A DNA stretch of 64,000 bases. Source: Microbacterium saperdae (GTDB lineage Bacteria > Actinomycetota > Actinomycetes > Actinomycetales > Microbacteriaceae). The stretch is taken from NCBI RefSeq assembly GCF_006716345.1, contig NZ_VFOX01000001.1, forward strand, positions 2,790,001 to 2,854,000. Direction: 5' to 3'. A program made the position numbers and the translations under genes. The notes under the pieces were generated by a model. The model made no database searches, was not told the DNA's origin, and saw only the letters and a list, made by a program, of their open reading frames with translations. Positions 46,691-56,691 of the stretch are shown in pieces. Numbering within the stretch: the stretch's first letter is position 1; each line of letters starts with the position of its first letter.

Positions 46691-48298
46691 TCAGTGGAAG
46701 AAGTGGCGCTCTCCGGTGAAGAACATCGTCACGCCGGCCTTGCGCGCGGCATCGACGACCTCGGCATCGCGCACGGATCCGCCGGGCTGGACGATCGCCT
46801 TGATGCCCGCGTCGATCAGCACCTGCGCACCGTCGGCGAACGGGAAGAACGCATCGGATGCCGCGACCGAACCGGCGGCGCGGTCGCCCGCACGCTCGAC
46901 CGCGAGGCGGCACGAGTCGACGCGGTTGACCTGGCCCATGCCGACACCGACCGTGGCGTTGTCCTTGGCGAGCACGATCGCGTTGGACTTCACTGCGCGG
47001 CAGGCCTTCCACGCGAAGATGAGGTTCTCCATCTCCTCGTCGCTCGGGCGCTCACCGGAGACGAGCTCCCAGTTCTTCGCGACCGACACGATGTCGTCGG
47101 GGAAGCGGTCGGCGTCCTGCAGCAGCAGTCCGCCGGAGACGAGGCGCACGTCCATGCGCTCCTGCTGCCAGTCCTCCGGCAGCTGCAGCAGACGCAGGTT
47201 CTTCTTGGCCTTGAACACCTCGAGCGCGGCCGGCTCGAACGACGGGGCGACGATGACCTCGGTGAAGATGTCCTTGAGGTTCTCCGCCATCTTCAGCGTG
47301 ACGGTGCCGTTCGCGGCGATGACTCCGCCGTAGGCCGACACGGGGTCGCACTCGTGCGCGCGCAGGTGTGCGCTGGCGATCGGGTCGAGCGCGTTCGGGG
47401 CCGTGGTCGCGATGCCGCACGGGTTGGCGTGCTTGATGATCGCGACGGCCGGCTTGATCATGTCGTAGGCCGCACGCAGGGCGGCGTCGGCGTCGACGTA
47501 GTTGTTGTACGACATCTCCTTGCCCTGCAGCTGCGTGGCCTGGGCGATACCGTGACCGCCGGCGCGCGTGTAGATCGCGCCGCGCTGGTGCGAGTTCTCG
47601 CCGTAGCGGAGTGTGGCGAGGCGCTCGGCCTGGATCGTGAGGTGCGCGGGCAGGTCGCCCTCGGCGTTCAGCGTTCCCTCCGCGAACCAGGACGCGACGG
47701 CCGTGTCGTACGCCGCGGTGTGCGCGAAGGCACGGGCGGCGAGCTCGCGGCGCTGCGACAGCGTGGTTCCGCCGCCCGCGATGGCGGTGACGACGGCGGG
47801 GTACGACTGCGGCGAGACGACGATCGCGACGTTCGCGTGGTTCTTCGCGGCGGCGCGCACCATCGCGGGCCCTCCGATGTCGATCTGCTCGACCACGTCG
47901 TCGCCGACAGCGCCCGAGGCGACGGTCTCGACGAACGGGTACAGGTTCACCACGACGAGGTCGAACGGATTGATGTCGAGCTCGTCGAGCTGACGCTCGT
48001 GGTCCTCGAGGCGCAGGTCGGCCAGCAGACCACCGTGGATCTTCGGGTGCAGGGTCTTCACGCGTCCGTCGAGCATCTCGGCGACGCCGGTCACGGCGGC
48101 GACATCGGTGACCTCGAACCCGGCCTCGCGGATCGTGGCGGCCGTGGAACCGGTCGAGACGATCTCGGCTCCGACATCGGCGAGCGCGGCGGCGAGCGTC
48201 AGCAGACCGCTCTTGTCGCTGACCGAGATGAGCGCGCGCCGGATCGGCACCGTATCGCGATCGCGGTAGAGCGAGGGGTCGTGGCGGGGGCCGGCCAT
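46691..48298 (-). CDS. purH: Bifunctional AICAR transformylase / IMP cyclohydrolase
   Basis: Last two steps of de novo purine synthesis, from AICAR to IMP; 535 residues, the normal length. The N-terminal MGS-like cyclohydrolase domain begins at about residue 19 ([12 protein letters not shown]) and contains GGLLADLR. The C-terminal transformylase has KHANPCG and [20 protein letters not shown] precedes the ATG. It is downstream of purN by 50 bases. Confidence 0.97.
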   Translation of the reverse strand: MAGPRHDPSLYRDRDTVPIRRALISVSDKSGLLTLAAALADVGAEIVSTGSTAATIREAGFEVTDVAAVTGVAEMLDGRVKTLHPKIHGGLLADLRLEDHERQLDELDINPFDLVVVNLYPFVETVASGAVGDDVVEQIDIGGPAMVRAAAKNHANVAIVVSPQSYPAVVTAIAGGGTTLSQRRELAARAFAHTAAYDTAVASWFAEGTLNAEGDLPAHLTIQAERLATLRYGENSHQRGAIYTRAGGHGIAQATQLQGKEMSYNNYVDADAALRAAYDMIKPAVAIIKHANPCGIATTAPNALDPIASAHLRAHECDPVSAYGGVIAANGTVTLKMAENLKDIFTEVIVAPSFEPAALEVFKAKKNLRLLQLPEDWQQERMDVRLVSGGLLLQDADRFPDDIVSVAKNWELVSGERPSDEEMENLIFAWKACRAVKSNAIVLAKDNATVGVGMGQVNRVDSCRLAVERAGDRAAGSVAASDAFFPFADGAQVLIDAGIKAIVQPGGSVRDAEVVDAARKAGVTMFFTGERHFFH

Positions 48299-48348
48299 GA
48301 TGGGCTCCTTCGTGCGTGAGGGACGTGCGTCGGTGGGAAAGAGGAAGG

Positions 48349-48936
48349 TCAGGAAGCGGAGGTCAGCGTGATCTCGCCGGTGGCGATGCCGCGGACGACG
48401 TCGATCAGGAGTCGTCGTTCGACCGGCTTGATGCGCTCGTGCAGGGAGTGCTCGGTGTCGCCGTCGAGGATCGGCACGCGCTCCTGCGCCAGGATGGGCC
48501 CGGTGTCGACGCCGTCATCCACGACGATCACACTCGCACCCGTCTGCGCGACCTCGGCCGCGAGCGCATCCCGCACGCCGTGCGCGCCGGGGAACTCCGG
48601 CAGGAACGCCGGGTGCGTGTTGATCAGGGCCGGCGAGAACTCCGCGACCACGGCCGGCGGCAGCAGCCGCATGAGTCCGGAGAGGACGACCAGATCGGGT
48701 GTCCAGACGCGCAGCTGTCCGGCGAGCTCTTCGCCCCACGCATCGCGGCTGTCGTGCTCGTGCCACGGGACCGTGAAGCTGGGGATGCCGAACTCCTCGG
48801 CATGCGCCAGACCGTCGGCCTCGCGGTCGGCGCCGACGACGACCACCCGAGCAGGGAAGTCGGGATGACGAGCGGCCTCGAGGAGGGCGCGAAGATTCGA
48901 GCCGGTGCCCGAGATGAGAACGGCGACCGTGAGCAC
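48349..48936 (-). CDS. purN: Phosphoribosylglycinamide formyltransferase
   Basis: Transfers formyl from 10-formyl-THF to GAR; 195 residues. The phosphate loop SGTGSNL is near residue 9, and [15 protein letters not shown] carries the catalytic Asn and His; the third catalytic Asp is in [10 protein letters not shown]. The GTG start is 6 bases after TAGACT, a leaderless arrangement. It lies between a PerM-like membrane gene and purH, the same order as in mycobacteria. Confidence 0.95.
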   Translation of the reverse strand: MLTVAVLISGTGSNLRALLEAARHPDFPARVVVVGADREADGLAHAEEFGIPSFTVPWHEHDSRDAWGEELAGQLRVWTPDLVVLSGLMRLLPPAVVAEFSPALINTHPAFLPEFPGAHGVRDALAAEVAQTGASVIVVDDGVDTGPILAQERVPILDGDTEHSLHERIKPVERRLLIDVVRGIATGEITLTSAS

Positions 48937-48942
48937 GCGCCC

Positions 48943-48948
48943 AGTCTA
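48943..48948 (-). promoter_or_regulatory. Leaderless -10 box of purN
   Basis: On the minus strand TAGACT is followed by exactly 6 bases and the GTG at 48936. Confidence 0.5.
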
Positions 48949-48997
48949 CCGGGGCGCGCGGCCCGCTCTTGCCGGGCCGGTGCTCCCGACGCGACCG

Positions 48998-50392
48998 TCA
49001 GTCGCGGCGCTCGGTCGGATCGGTGAGCGGGGTCGTGAACCTGCCGAGGTCATCGAGCGGCGCCGTGTCGTCGGCCGAGCCGGTCGTTCCCTGCGGCGTG
49101 GTCGCCGGTGCACGGTCGATCGTCGCCCAGTCGGTGGTCGGCACGGCCGCCATCTCCGCGTTCCAGCGATCGGTGCGCTCCTCGGCCAGTTCGTCGCGAT
49201 GCCGCGGAGAGAGCAGCAGGATCGCGGCGCCGAGCAGCACCTCTCCCCCGAGCGCGAGTGCGAACGGGACGGGTGCGGGTCCGATCTCCACCAGGCGTCC
49301 CGGCCCCATCGAGCCGTGCGCGAGCGCAGCAGCGACCGCAGCGACGCCGGCCGTGACGAGGCTGAGGCCGACGGCGATCACCGCGCGGGGCAGCATGGCC
49401 AGCGGCGTGCCCTCCCAGACCAGCCGCGAGCGGACGGCCCATCCGGCGACCGCTCCGGCGCCGATCGGGATCAGGATGACGATGAGCATCCAGATCGAGC
49501 TGTTCTCGGGGAGCAGCCCCAGGATCGGGATGCCCGGCACGACACCGAGCTGGGTGCCGGCAGGAGAGACGGCGGTGCCGACGCCGACCGCGAATCCGGG
49601 GCCCGCGATCCAGGAGGCGGCCCACACGATGAGCGTCGGCAGGTAGGCGAACTGCCCGATGGTCATCACCGTCGCACCGAGAGCGTCGACACGCGACGCC
49701 TGGAAGAGCGCGACCACTTCTCCGCCCCGCAACAGCGTCATCAGCGCGACAGCGGCAGCGGCGGCCGCCGTCACTCCCATCACCGCGAAGGCTGCACCGC
49801 GCACGATCGCGGCGGGCACCGGGGTCCAGTCGCCCCAGGTGTCGACGACGTCATGCAGGCGGTCGAGCAGGCCGCCGTCGCCGTCCTCCCAGGCGACCCG
49901 GACCGCGCCGCACACAGCGCCGACCAGATACACGGCGCTCGGCAGCACGATCGCGAGGGGGAAGGAGGTCTGCACGGCGTCCAACCGAGCCGAGAGGGCG
50001 ACGCCCACGGCGATCGCCGCGAACACGGCCGTGCCCGAGAGCGAGCCCAGCAGCCAAGCGCCTGCCTTGGCGGCGCGGGCACCGGAGCGCGCCGCGAACA
50101 GCAGCGTGAACAGGAGGAAGGCGAGGGGTGTGACCGAGACCACGAAGCTCGCCGCGGCCGGGGGGATCGCGAGGGCGACCAGCATCTCCGAGGCGATGGT
50201 GACATCGAGCGGCACGCCGTGACCGAATGCCCACAGCGTTCCGGTGAGCGGCCAGAGCGCACCCCAATCCGCCGTCGCGCCGAACGCGAGGGTCCACAAC
50301 AGGGTCAGCGGCGCGAGCAGCACGACGAGGCCGACCGCAGCGGCGATGACGGCGTCGAAGGCGGCGAGGAGCGCGACGAGGAGGCGTTGCAT
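48998..50392 (-). CDS. DUF6350 (PerM-like) integral membrane protein
   Basis: 464 residues with roughly ten hydrophobic segments through residue 400 and a polar Asp/Thr/Arg-rich cytoplasmic tail. Its place before purN and purH is that of Rv0955/PerM in Mycobacterium tuberculosis, linked there to cell division and persistence, so I call it by family and synteny rather than by motif. A TAGTCT hexamer lies 9 bases before the ATG. It is transcribed towards purN with 61 bases between. Confidence 0.75.
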   Translation of the reverse strand: MQRLLVALLAAFDAVIAAAVGLVVLLAPLTLLWTLAFGATADWGALWPLTGTLWAFGHGVPLDVTIASEMLVALAIPPAAASFVVSVTPLAFLLFTLLFAARSGARAAKAGAWLLGSLSGTAVFAAIAVGVALSARLDAVQTSFPLAIVLPSAVYLVGAVCGAVRVAWEDGDGGLLDRLHDVVDTWGDWTPVPAAIVRGAAFAVMGVTAAAAAAVALMTLLRGGEVVALFQASRVDALGATVMTIGQFAYLPTLIVWAASWIAGPGFAVGVGTAVSPAGTQLGVVPGIPILGLLPENSSIWMLIVILIPIGAGAVAGWAVRSRLVWEGTPLAMLPRAVIAVGLSLVTAGVAAVAAALAHGSMGPGRLVEIGPAPVPFALALGGEVLLGAAILLLSPRHRDELAEERTDRWNAEMAAVPTTDWATIDRAPATTPQGTTGSADDTAPLDDLGRFTTPLTDPTERRD

Positions 50393-50485
50393 AGCGATTC
50401 GAGACTACGACGAGAACCCCGCTGCCTCCTGGGGGCGCGCGCGGGTGCGGGCGACACGATATCGTCTCCTGCGGAGGTTCCCCCG

Positions 50486-51958
50486 ATGACAACTGCCCCG
50501 TCCCCTGCCCCCGCGACTGCCGAACCGAAGAACGCGCTCGACCGCTTCTTCGAGATCAGCAAGCGCGGTTCCACCGTCGGCACCGAGATCCGAGGTGGTC
50601 TGGTGACGTTCGTCACCATGGCCTACATCGTGATCCTCAACCCGATCATCCTCACCGGCGCCGCCGACGTGGACGGGACGACGCTGAACTTCAGCGCCGT
50701 CGGTGCCGCCACCGCGCTCACCGCCGGTGTCATGACGATCCTGTTCGGCCTCGTCACGCGCCTGCCGTTCGGGTTCGCCGCCGGCCTGGGCATCAACGCC
50801 TTCGTCGCGTTCTCCGTCGTCGGCCAGGTCACCTGGGCCGAGGCGATGGCGCTCGTGATGATCAACGGCATCGTGATCGTCCTGCTCGCGGCGACCGGTC
50901 TGCGCAAGCTGATCTTCGACGCCGTTCCCTTCCAGCTGAAGATCGCGATCACGGTCGGCATCGGCTTCTTCATCGCGTTCATCGGCTTCGTGAACTCCGG
51001 CTTCGTCACCGCGACGGGTGCCGCCTCCCCGCCTGTCGGGCTCGGCATCGGCGGCTCGATCGCGACCGTGCCCACCGTGCTGTTCGTCGCGACGCTGATC
51101 CTCACCGGCATCCTCGTGGCCCGCAAGGTCAAGGGCGGTCTCCTGATCGGACTCGTCTCGGGCACGGTGCTCGCGGTGATCGTCGAGGCGATCTGGCACC
51201 TCGGTCCGCAGTTCGGTGCCGACGGTGCCGTCAACCCCGGCGGGTGGAGCCTCACGGTCCCGGCGCTCACGGGCTCGCCCGTCAGCCTCCCCGACCTGAG
51301 TCTGATCGGCGCGGTCGACTTCGGGTTCGACTTCAACAAGGTCAGCCTCGTCGCCCTCGTGATGATCGTGTTCACGCTCGTCTTCTCGAACTTCTTCGAT
51401 GCCATGGGCACCATGACCGGTCTCGCGAAGGAAGCGGGCCTGGCCGATGAGAAGGGCGACTTCCCGCGCATCAAGTCGGCGCTGATCGTCGAGGGTGTCG
51501 GCGCGATCGCCGGTGGTGCCACCTCTTCGTCGTCGAGCACCGTGTTCATCGAGTCCGGCGCCGGCATCGGCGAGGGTGCCCGCACGGGTCTGGCCAATGT
51601 GGTGACGGGTGGCATCTTCCTCCTGGCGATGTTCCTGACCCCGCTCACCTCGATCGTCCCGACCGAGATCGCCGCCGCCGCGCTGATCATCGTCGGTGCC
51701 ATGATGATGGCGCAGATCAAGTACATCGATCTGGGCGACTTCAGCGTGCTGCTGCCGGTGTTCCTCACCGTGACCGTCATGCCGCTGACCTACTCGATCG
51801 CCAACGGCATCGGCGCCGGCTTCGTGAGCTGGGTGCTCGTGCAGTCGCTTTCGGGCAAGGCGAAGAAGATCAGCCCCCTGCTGTGGGTGGTCGCGGCCGG
51901 GTTCGTGCTGTTCTTCGCGCGCGGTCCGATCGAGGCGCTGTTCGGCGTCGGGATCTGA
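50486..51958 (+). CDS. NCS2 purine permease (AzgA/PbuG type)
   Basis: Proton-coupled uptake of hypoxanthine, guanine or adenine across the inner membrane; 490 residues with 12-14 helices. AzgA-branch markers are GGLVTFVTMAYIVILNP, the LPFGFAAGLGINAF block and the internal NFFDAMGTMTG with GATSSSSSTVF. GGAGG lies 8 bases before the ATG. It is divergent from the PerM-purN-purH genes, so salvage and synthesis genes sit together. It ends at a strong hairpin. Confidence 0.9.
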   Translation: MTTAPSPAPATAEPKNALDRFFEISKRGSTVGTEIRGGLVTFVTMAYIVILNPIILTGAADVDGTTLNFSAVGAATALTAGVMTILFGLVTRLPFGFAAGLGINAFVAFSVVGQVTWAEAMALVMINGIVIVLLAATGLRKLIFDAVPFQLKIAITVGIGFFIAFIGFVNSGFVTATGAASPPVGLGIGGSIATVPTVLFVATLILTGILVARKVKGGLLIGLVSGTVLAVIVEAIWHLGPQFGADGAVNPGGWSLTVPALTGSPVSLPDLSLIGAVDFGFDFNKVSLVALVMIVFTLVFSNFFDAMGTMTGLAKEAGLADEKGDFPRIKSALIVEGVGAIAGGATSSSSSTVFIESGAGIGEGARTGLANVVTGGIFLLAMFLTPLTSIVPTEIAAAALIIVGAMMMAQIKYIDLGDFSVLLPVFLTVTVMPLTYSIANGIGAGFVSWVLVQSLSGKAKKISPLLWVVAAGFVLFFARGPIEALFGVGI

Positions 51959-51976
51959 CCGGACCCCCACCACGCG

Positions 51977-52008
51977 AGAGGGGCGGATGCTGCGGCATCC
52001 GCCCCTCT
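51977..52008. terminator. Bidirectional terminator between purine permease and AraC gene
   Basis: A perfect 14-bp stem (51977-51990 with 51995-52008) and TGCG loop between convergent genes. It again has the GGATGC/GCATCC loop-proximal core seen at 10056. Confidence 0.85.
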
Positions 52009-52010
52009 TC

Positions 52011-53465
52011 TCATGCGCTCCGGCGTTGATTGTTCACGACGGGCACGGCGCGCGGACTGGTGCCGTGCACCTTGCGGAAGGCGCGGGAGAATGCCGGCAG
52101 ATGGGCATATCCGAGCTGGCGCGACACCGCCGAGGCCGCTGCTCCACCGTGCAGTTGCACGCGCGCCCGCGACATGCGCGAAACCCGGATCCACTGCGCG
52201 AACGTGACCCCTGCCCTCTCGTTCACCACACGGCTGAGCTCGCGCTCCGAGGCGCCTGACCAGCGGGCGCACTCCGCGAGGGTCGGCTCGGTGATGTCGC
52301 CCATGGCCACAGCGCTCGCCAACCGCGCGAGCAGGATGTCGTCGGCGTCCACCGGTTCCGGCGTGGAGCGGATGCTGATCAGGTCGAAGCCCGCGCCGGG
52401 ATCTGCCCCGAACGGCCGCACCCCGGTGTAGGCCGAGACGATCGCCTGGATCAGGTCCGCCGTCTCTTCGCCACGGATGACGGCCGGAACGGACGGCGCG
52501 CCGATCGCCGCCGAACGCCCGGAACGATAGCCGACGGGGAGCAGGAGCGACCCCGGTGAGAGCCGGATGGAGTTCGGCACGCCGGCCGGGATCACGATGG
52601 CCTGTCCCTCCGACAGCACGATCGTGCGGGAGGCGACCGTGATCGTCGCGGCACCCCGGACCACCCACACCGCGACGTGCGCGCCGTTGGCGCGGAGCCA
52701 GGTGCGATGCGCCGGAAGCACCTCCTGGGAAGGCATCGGTGCCGGGAGGAGCACTGTCCGCTCCGGAGCTGCGGCCACCCGCCGCCAACGACCGGGCGAC
52801 GTGCCCGTGAGATCCCGGAACTGCCGGCTGAACCCGCTGCTCGTGAGGTATCCGACGCGTTGCGCGGCGGCGGCGACCTCCTCGCCACTCGCGAGCATGT
52901 CGGCCGCCACGGCGATCCGATGCTCTCTCGCCCACTGTGCGGGGGTCAGTCCCGTCTCCTGTCGAAAGCGCCGCTGCAGAGTCCGCTGACTCCAGCCCGG
53001 CATCCGCTGGCGCACCAACTCGGCGACCGGGACGGCGGGCGCTGCGTCGATCGCCGCAGCGAGCACGCCCATCTCCTCGGACGTGGGTGGGGCGGGACGT
53101 GCGACGATGGGATGTTCCGGGGCCACCGCTCCCAGCAGTGCGCTCAGCCGCCCGCGGATCGAGGCACCATCCAGGTAGGCCAGCGCCTCGCCGAATGCAT
53201 GGAGGAGCCAGGGTTCCCAGGACGACGGGATCTCGATCCGCGTGGGTCCCGTCGCTCCTGCGCAGGTGAGCCCGGGGACGGGCAGCACGACGTCGTCTCG
53301 CCTCAGTGTGACCTGCACGCGACTCCCGCGCGGCACCCAAAGCGCCCGCCCGCCGGCGACGCGCGTGGTCACACCGTCGATCACGAACCGCCCGCGGCCT
53401 CTGACGCACCACAGCAGGGTCGGTTCGGCGAGGACTTCTCCGGTCTCGACGGGAAGTGGTAACAC
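52011..53465 (-). CDS. Tandem-duplicated AraC-family regulator (two sensor-HTH units)
   Basis: A 484-residue protein with two complete AraC-like halves. Unit 1 has a cupin-like sensor (about 1-130) and a double HTH (about 145-232, ending GFSRQFRDLTGTSPGRWRR). Unit 2 has a second cupin-like segment (about 240-320) and HTH (about 395-475, ending AFSRAFRKVHGTSPRAV). Ordinary AraC proteins have one unit and dimerise. I chose the GTG at 53465, with GGGAG 7 bases upstream; the upstream TTG at 53501 lies inside an iron box. It is divergent from the siderophore uptake operon, so it probably activates that operon, perhaps with a siderophore as ligand. Confidence 0.85.
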   Translation of the reverse strand: MLPLPVETGEVLAEPTLLWCVRGRGRFVIDGVTTRVAGGRALWVPRGSRVQVTLRRDDVVLPVPGLTCAGATGPTRIEIPSSWEPWLLHAFGEALAYLDGASIRGRLSALLGAVAPEHPIVARPAPPTSEEMGVLAAAIDAAPAVPVAELVRQRMPGWSQRTLQRRFRQETGLTPAQWAREHRIAVAADMLASGEEVAAAAQRVGYLTSSGFSRQFRDLTGTSPGRWRRVAAAPERTVLLPAPMPSQEVLPAHRTWLRANGAHVAVWVVRGAATITVASRTIVLSEGQAIVIPAGVPNSIRLSPGSLLLPVGYRSGRSAAIGAPSVPAVIRGEETADLIQAIVSAYTGVRPFGADPGAGFDLISIRSTPEPVDADDILLARLASAVAMGDITEPTLAECARWSGASERELSRVVNERAGVTFAQWIRVSRMSRARVQLHGGAAASAVSRQLGYAHLPAFSRAFRKVHGTSPRAVPVVNNQRRSA

Positions 53466-53488
53466 GTTGGCGCTCCCAGAAACTCGAA

Positions 53489-53507
53489 TCAGGTTAGGCA
53501 AGGCTAA
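53489..53507. promoter_or_regulatory. DtxR/IdeR-type iron box
   Basis: TCAGGTTAGGCAAGGCTAA matches the consensus TTAGGTTAGGCTAACCTAA at 15 of 19 positions. It lies between the AraC gene and the siderophore uptake operon, so iron-loaded DtxR/IdeR could repress both. Confidence 0.75.
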
Positions 53508-53590
53508 GTTCAGATTCTACGGGCCCTCTCCGCCCGATTCCTCTGCACTGGATGGCCCGTGCACCCCCTCCCGAATCAGGAAGAATCCTC

Positions 53591-54595
53591 ATGCGCTCAC
53601 GCCTGCTCACCGTCACCGCCCTGGCTGCCCTCGCTGCCCTCGCGCTCGGCGGCTGCTCCTCCGAGACCGACACGCTCAGCGACACCGAAGCCGCTGCGGC
53701 GGCCGCCGGCGACAGCTCCTGGCCACGCACCGTCGAGCACGGCGCGGGAGAGACTGAGATCTCCGCCGCGCCGCTGCGCATCGTCTCCGTGTCCCCGTCG
53801 ATCACCGGGAGCCTGCTGGCGATCGACGCCCCGCTGGTCGGATCCGCCGCCACCACCGTCTCCCCCCTGAGCGACGACAAGGGCTTCTTCACTCAATGGG
53901 CGGACGCGGCCGACGAGGCGGGCGTGGAAGTCGTCTACGGCGACCTCGAACTCGACCTGGACGCGGTCGACCTGTTCGAACCGGATCTGATCATCGGCTC
54001 GGTCAACGGCGGGGACGCCACCCTCGAGGCCTACGATCAGCTGAGCGAGATCGCCCCGACCGTGCTGCTGGACTACGGCACCGTGACGTGGCAGGAACTG
54101 ACGACGGAACTCGGCACGATCACCGGCCTGGAGGAGCAGGCGGCCGCGACGATCGCCGAGTACGACGACTGGGTCGCTGCGCAGGCCGAGAAGATCATGC
54201 TTCCGGAGCAACCGGTGACGGCGGCGGTCTACATGGGAGCGGACGGCGTGTGGGCGTTCGGAGCAGACAGCCCGCAGGCGCGGCTGCTCACGGCGCTCGG
54301 ATTCACCTATGAGGCTGCAGCCGAGGCGTTCCGCAGCGAGCAGACCGGTGCGAACGGTGTCGACATCCTCAGCGCGGAGAACGCCGCCAGCGGACTCGCC
54401 GGCTCCCGGACACTGTTCCTCGTCGCGATGGGAGGCGGCGACCCCGTGTCCGCGTTCGTCGGCGACCCGCTGCTCGTCAACCAGCCGGCCGTCGCGGCGG
54501 ACCGCGTGCACTCGCTCGGCACGGAGTCCTTCCGGCTCGACTACTTCAGTGCGAAGAACACCACGCAGTTGATCGTCGACACGTTCTCTGAATGA
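53591..54595 (+). CDS. Ferric-siderophore ABC transporter binding lipoprotein
   Basis: FepB/FecB-type binding protein of 334 residues with a signal peptide and lipobox LGGC. PLRIVSVSPSITGSLLAI opens the binding fold, and the C-terminal FSAKNTTQLIVDTF is usual. The ATG at 53591 has AGGAAG 8 bases upstream. It heads five tightly packed genes for siderophore-iron import, 84 bases after an iron box. Confidence 0.9.
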   Translation: MRSRLLTVTALAALAALALGGCSSETDTLSDTEAAAAAAGDSSWPRTVEHGAGETEISAAPLRIVSVSPSITGSLLAIDAPLVGSAATTVSPLSDDKGFFTQWADAADEAGVEVVYGDLELDLDAVDLFEPDLIIGSVNGGDATLEAYDQLSEIAPTVLLDYGTVTWQELTTELGTITGLEEQAAATIAEYDDWVAAQAEKIMLPEQPVTAAVYMGADGVWAFGADSPQARLLTALGFTYEAAAEAFRSEQTGANGVDILSAENAASGLAGSRTLFLVAMGGGDPVSAFVGDPLLVNQPAVAADRVHSLGTESFRLDYFSAKNTTQLIVDTFSE

Positions 54596-55650
54596 CCTCG
54601 ACCGTCACTTCCTCGCCACGGCGGGACGACGCTCCCCTGCGTCATCCCGCCGTGGCGCGACGCGCGATCGCACTGCTGCTCGGAGCCGGCGCGACCACTG
54701 TGCTTCTGGCTGTCGTCGGCTTCGGCGTCGGCTCTCACCCGATCTCACCAGCGCAGGTTCTCGACGCGCTCACGGCCTATGATCCGACCCGTAACGAGCA
54801 CGTGATCGTGATGGCGTCTCGTGTGCCGCGCATGCTCCTCGGAATCCTGGTCGGCGCGGCACTCGGCATGGCGGGCGCGCTCATGCAGTCACTCACCAGG
54901 AACCCACTCGCCGACCCCGGCATCCTCGGAGTCAACGCGGGTGCGTCTCTCCTGGTCGTGGTCGCCATCGCCTACCTCGGCGTCACATCCGTGCACGGTT
55001 ACATCTGGTTCGCCTTCGCGGGAGCTGCGCTGGCCGCGGTGCTCGTGTTCGCACTCGGATCCGCACACCGCAGCGGTGCCACGCCGGTGCGATTCGCCCT
55101 CGCCGGCACCGCGGTCGCCATCGCGATCGGCGCCGTGACGCAGATGATCCTGATCAGCAACGAGACGGCGTTCCAGTACTTCCGCTTCTGGTCGGTGGGG
55201 TCGCTGCAGGGCCGGGGGCTCGACGTCATCGTCGCCGTCCTGCCGTTCCTCGTCGTCGGGCTGTCCGTCGCACTGCTGCTTGCGCGCCCCCTCGACAGCC
55301 TCGCCCTCGGCGACGCCGCCGCACGCTCTCTGGGCACTTCGGTCGGAGCGGTGCGGGCCTCGACAGCGCTCGCTGTCGTCCTGCTGGCAGGTGGCGCCAC
55401 CGCCGCGGCCGGTCCGATCGGCTTCATCGGTCTCGCCGCCGCCCACATCGTGCGCCAGGTCGTCGGCAACTCGCATCGCTGGCTGCTGCCCTGCTCGATC
55501 GTCGTGGGCGCCGGACTGCTCGTGAGCGCCGACACCCTCGGCCGCGCGCTCGTGGCTCCCGCCGACCTCCAGAGCGGCATCGCGGCCGCGCTGCTCGGCA
55601 GCCCTCTGTTCATCGCCCTGGTGCGCTCACGGAGGGTGGCCTCGCTGTGA
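54592..55650 (+). CDS. Ferric-siderophore ABC permease (FepD/FecCD type)
   Basis: 352 residues with about nine or ten helices. Family blocks are VPRMLLGILVGAALGMAGALMQ, RNPLADPGILGVNAGAS and AAGPIGFIGLAAAHIVR. ATGA and GTGA overlaps couple it to the binding protein and second permease. Confidence 0.92.
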   Translation: MTSTVTSSPRRDDAPLRHPAVARRAIALLLGAGATTVLLAVVGFGVGSHPISPAQVLDALTAYDPTRNEHVIVMASRVPRMLLGILVGAALGMAGALMQSLTRNPLADPGILGVNAGASLLVVVAIAYLGVTSVHGYIWFAFAGAALAAVLVFALGSAHRSGATPVRFALAGTAVAIAIGAVTQMILISNETAFQYFRFWSVGSLQGRGLDVIVAVLPFLVVGLSVALLLARPLDSLALGDAAARSLGTSVGAVRASTALAVVLLAGGATAAAGPIGFIGLAAAHIVRQVVGNSHRWLLPCSIVVGAGLLVSADTLGRALVAPADLQSGIAAALLGSPLFIALVRSRRVASL

Positions 55651-56681
55651 CCACCCTGCTCTCCGCTGTGCGTGTACTGCGGATCGGCGGCTGGTCGCTG
55701 CGAGTCGACGACCGCGCCGCGCGCACCGCGGGCGTACTCACCGTCGTGATCCTGATCATGGTGGCCGTGAGTCTGTGCGCCGGAACGATCCCCGTCAGCC
55801 CCGCCGACCTGGTCGGCACGCTGACCGGCGATGCCAGCGCATCCACCGTGCGGTCGGTATGGGGGCGGCGCATGCCGCGCGCGCTCACTGCTCTACTGGT
55901 CGGCGCAGCACTCGCGATGAGCGGAGCAGTCTTCCAGTCGCTCTCGCGCAACCCCCTCGGTTCTCCCGACATCATCGGCTTCACCACTGGTGCCGCCACC
56001 GGTGCCGTCGCGCAGATCGTGCTGTTCGGCGGCGGAGTGCTCGAGACGGCGCTCGCCGCAGTCGCGGGAGGCCTGGTCACCGCAGTCGTGGTCTACCTGC
56101 TCGCCCGTCGCGACGGCGTCAGCGGCGGTATCCGGCTCGTGCTCGTGGGGATCGGCGTCGGTGCGACGATGAGCGCGCTCTCGGCACTGCTCCTCGTGCG
56201 TGCGGACATCAACGACGCGACGCTCGCCCAAGTATGGTCGTCCGGATCCCTCACCGGCCGCGGCTGGCCGCACGCCATCAGTCTGATCGCGGCACTGGCC
56301 GTCCTGACCCCGATGCTCATGGCGTGCGCGCGGAGCATCGCCTTCATCGAAATGGGCGATGACACGGCGCAGGCGCTCGGCGTCTCGGTCGAACGGCGAC
56401 GACTCCAGGCGCTCATCCTCGCAGTGATCGCCGCGGCCATCGCTGTCGCCGCCGCCGGGCCGATCGCCTTCGTGGCCTTCGCCGCACCGCAGATCGCACG
56501 GCGGATCGCCCCGGCGCCGGGTGTGCAGCTCGGCGTGTCCGCGCTCACGGGAGCGCTGCTGCTTCTGCTGGCCGATCTGCTCGCCGCGCATCTCGACATC
56601 GGGCTGCGCACGCCGGTCGGCCTCGTGACCAGTCTGCTCGGCGGCATGTATCTGCTGTCGCTGCTCGCCCGACGCATCTGA
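55647..56681 (+). CDS. Ferric-siderophore ABC permease (FepG type)
   Basis: 344 residues, FecCD family: WGRRMPRALTALLVGAALAM, RNPLGSPDIIGFTTGAATG and AAAGPIAFVAFAAPQIARR. It starts with a GTG inside the stop of the first permease and presumably forms a heterodimeric channel with it. Confidence 0.92.
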   Translation: MTTLLSAVRVLRIGGWSLRVDDRAARTAGVLTVVILIMVAVSLCAGTIPVSPADLVGTLTGDASASTVRSVWGRRMPRALTALLVGAALAMSGAVFQSLSRNPLGSPDIIGFTTGAATGAVAQIVLFGGGVLETALAAVAGGLVTAVVVYLLARRDGVSGGIRLVLVGIGVGATMSALSALLLVRADINDATLAQVWSSGSLTGRGWPHAISLIAALAVLTPMLMACARSIAFIEMGDDTAQALGVSVERRRLQALILAVIAAAIAVAAAGPIAFVAFAAPQIARRIAPAPGVQLGVSALTGALLLLLADLLAAHLDIGLRTPVGLVTSLLGGMYLLSLLARRI

Positions 56682-56691
56682 TGAGGACCCC

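Noticed and set aside
45785..48319. An 844-residue open frame on the plus strand, antisense to purH
   Set aside because: It is rich in Arg, Gly, Asp and Val in patterns that mirror the reverse complement of high-GC codons, has no ribosome-binding site or family motif, and purH on the other strand is certain.
50393..50485. A purine riboswitch before the permease gene
   Set aside because: Only 93 bases, GC-rich, with a short ACGATATCGT palindrome but no three-way-junction pattern.
53466..53501. TTG at 53501 as start of the AraC gene
   Set aside because: It lies inside the iron box and has no ribosome-binding site, whereas the GTG at 53465 has GGGAG at 7 bases.
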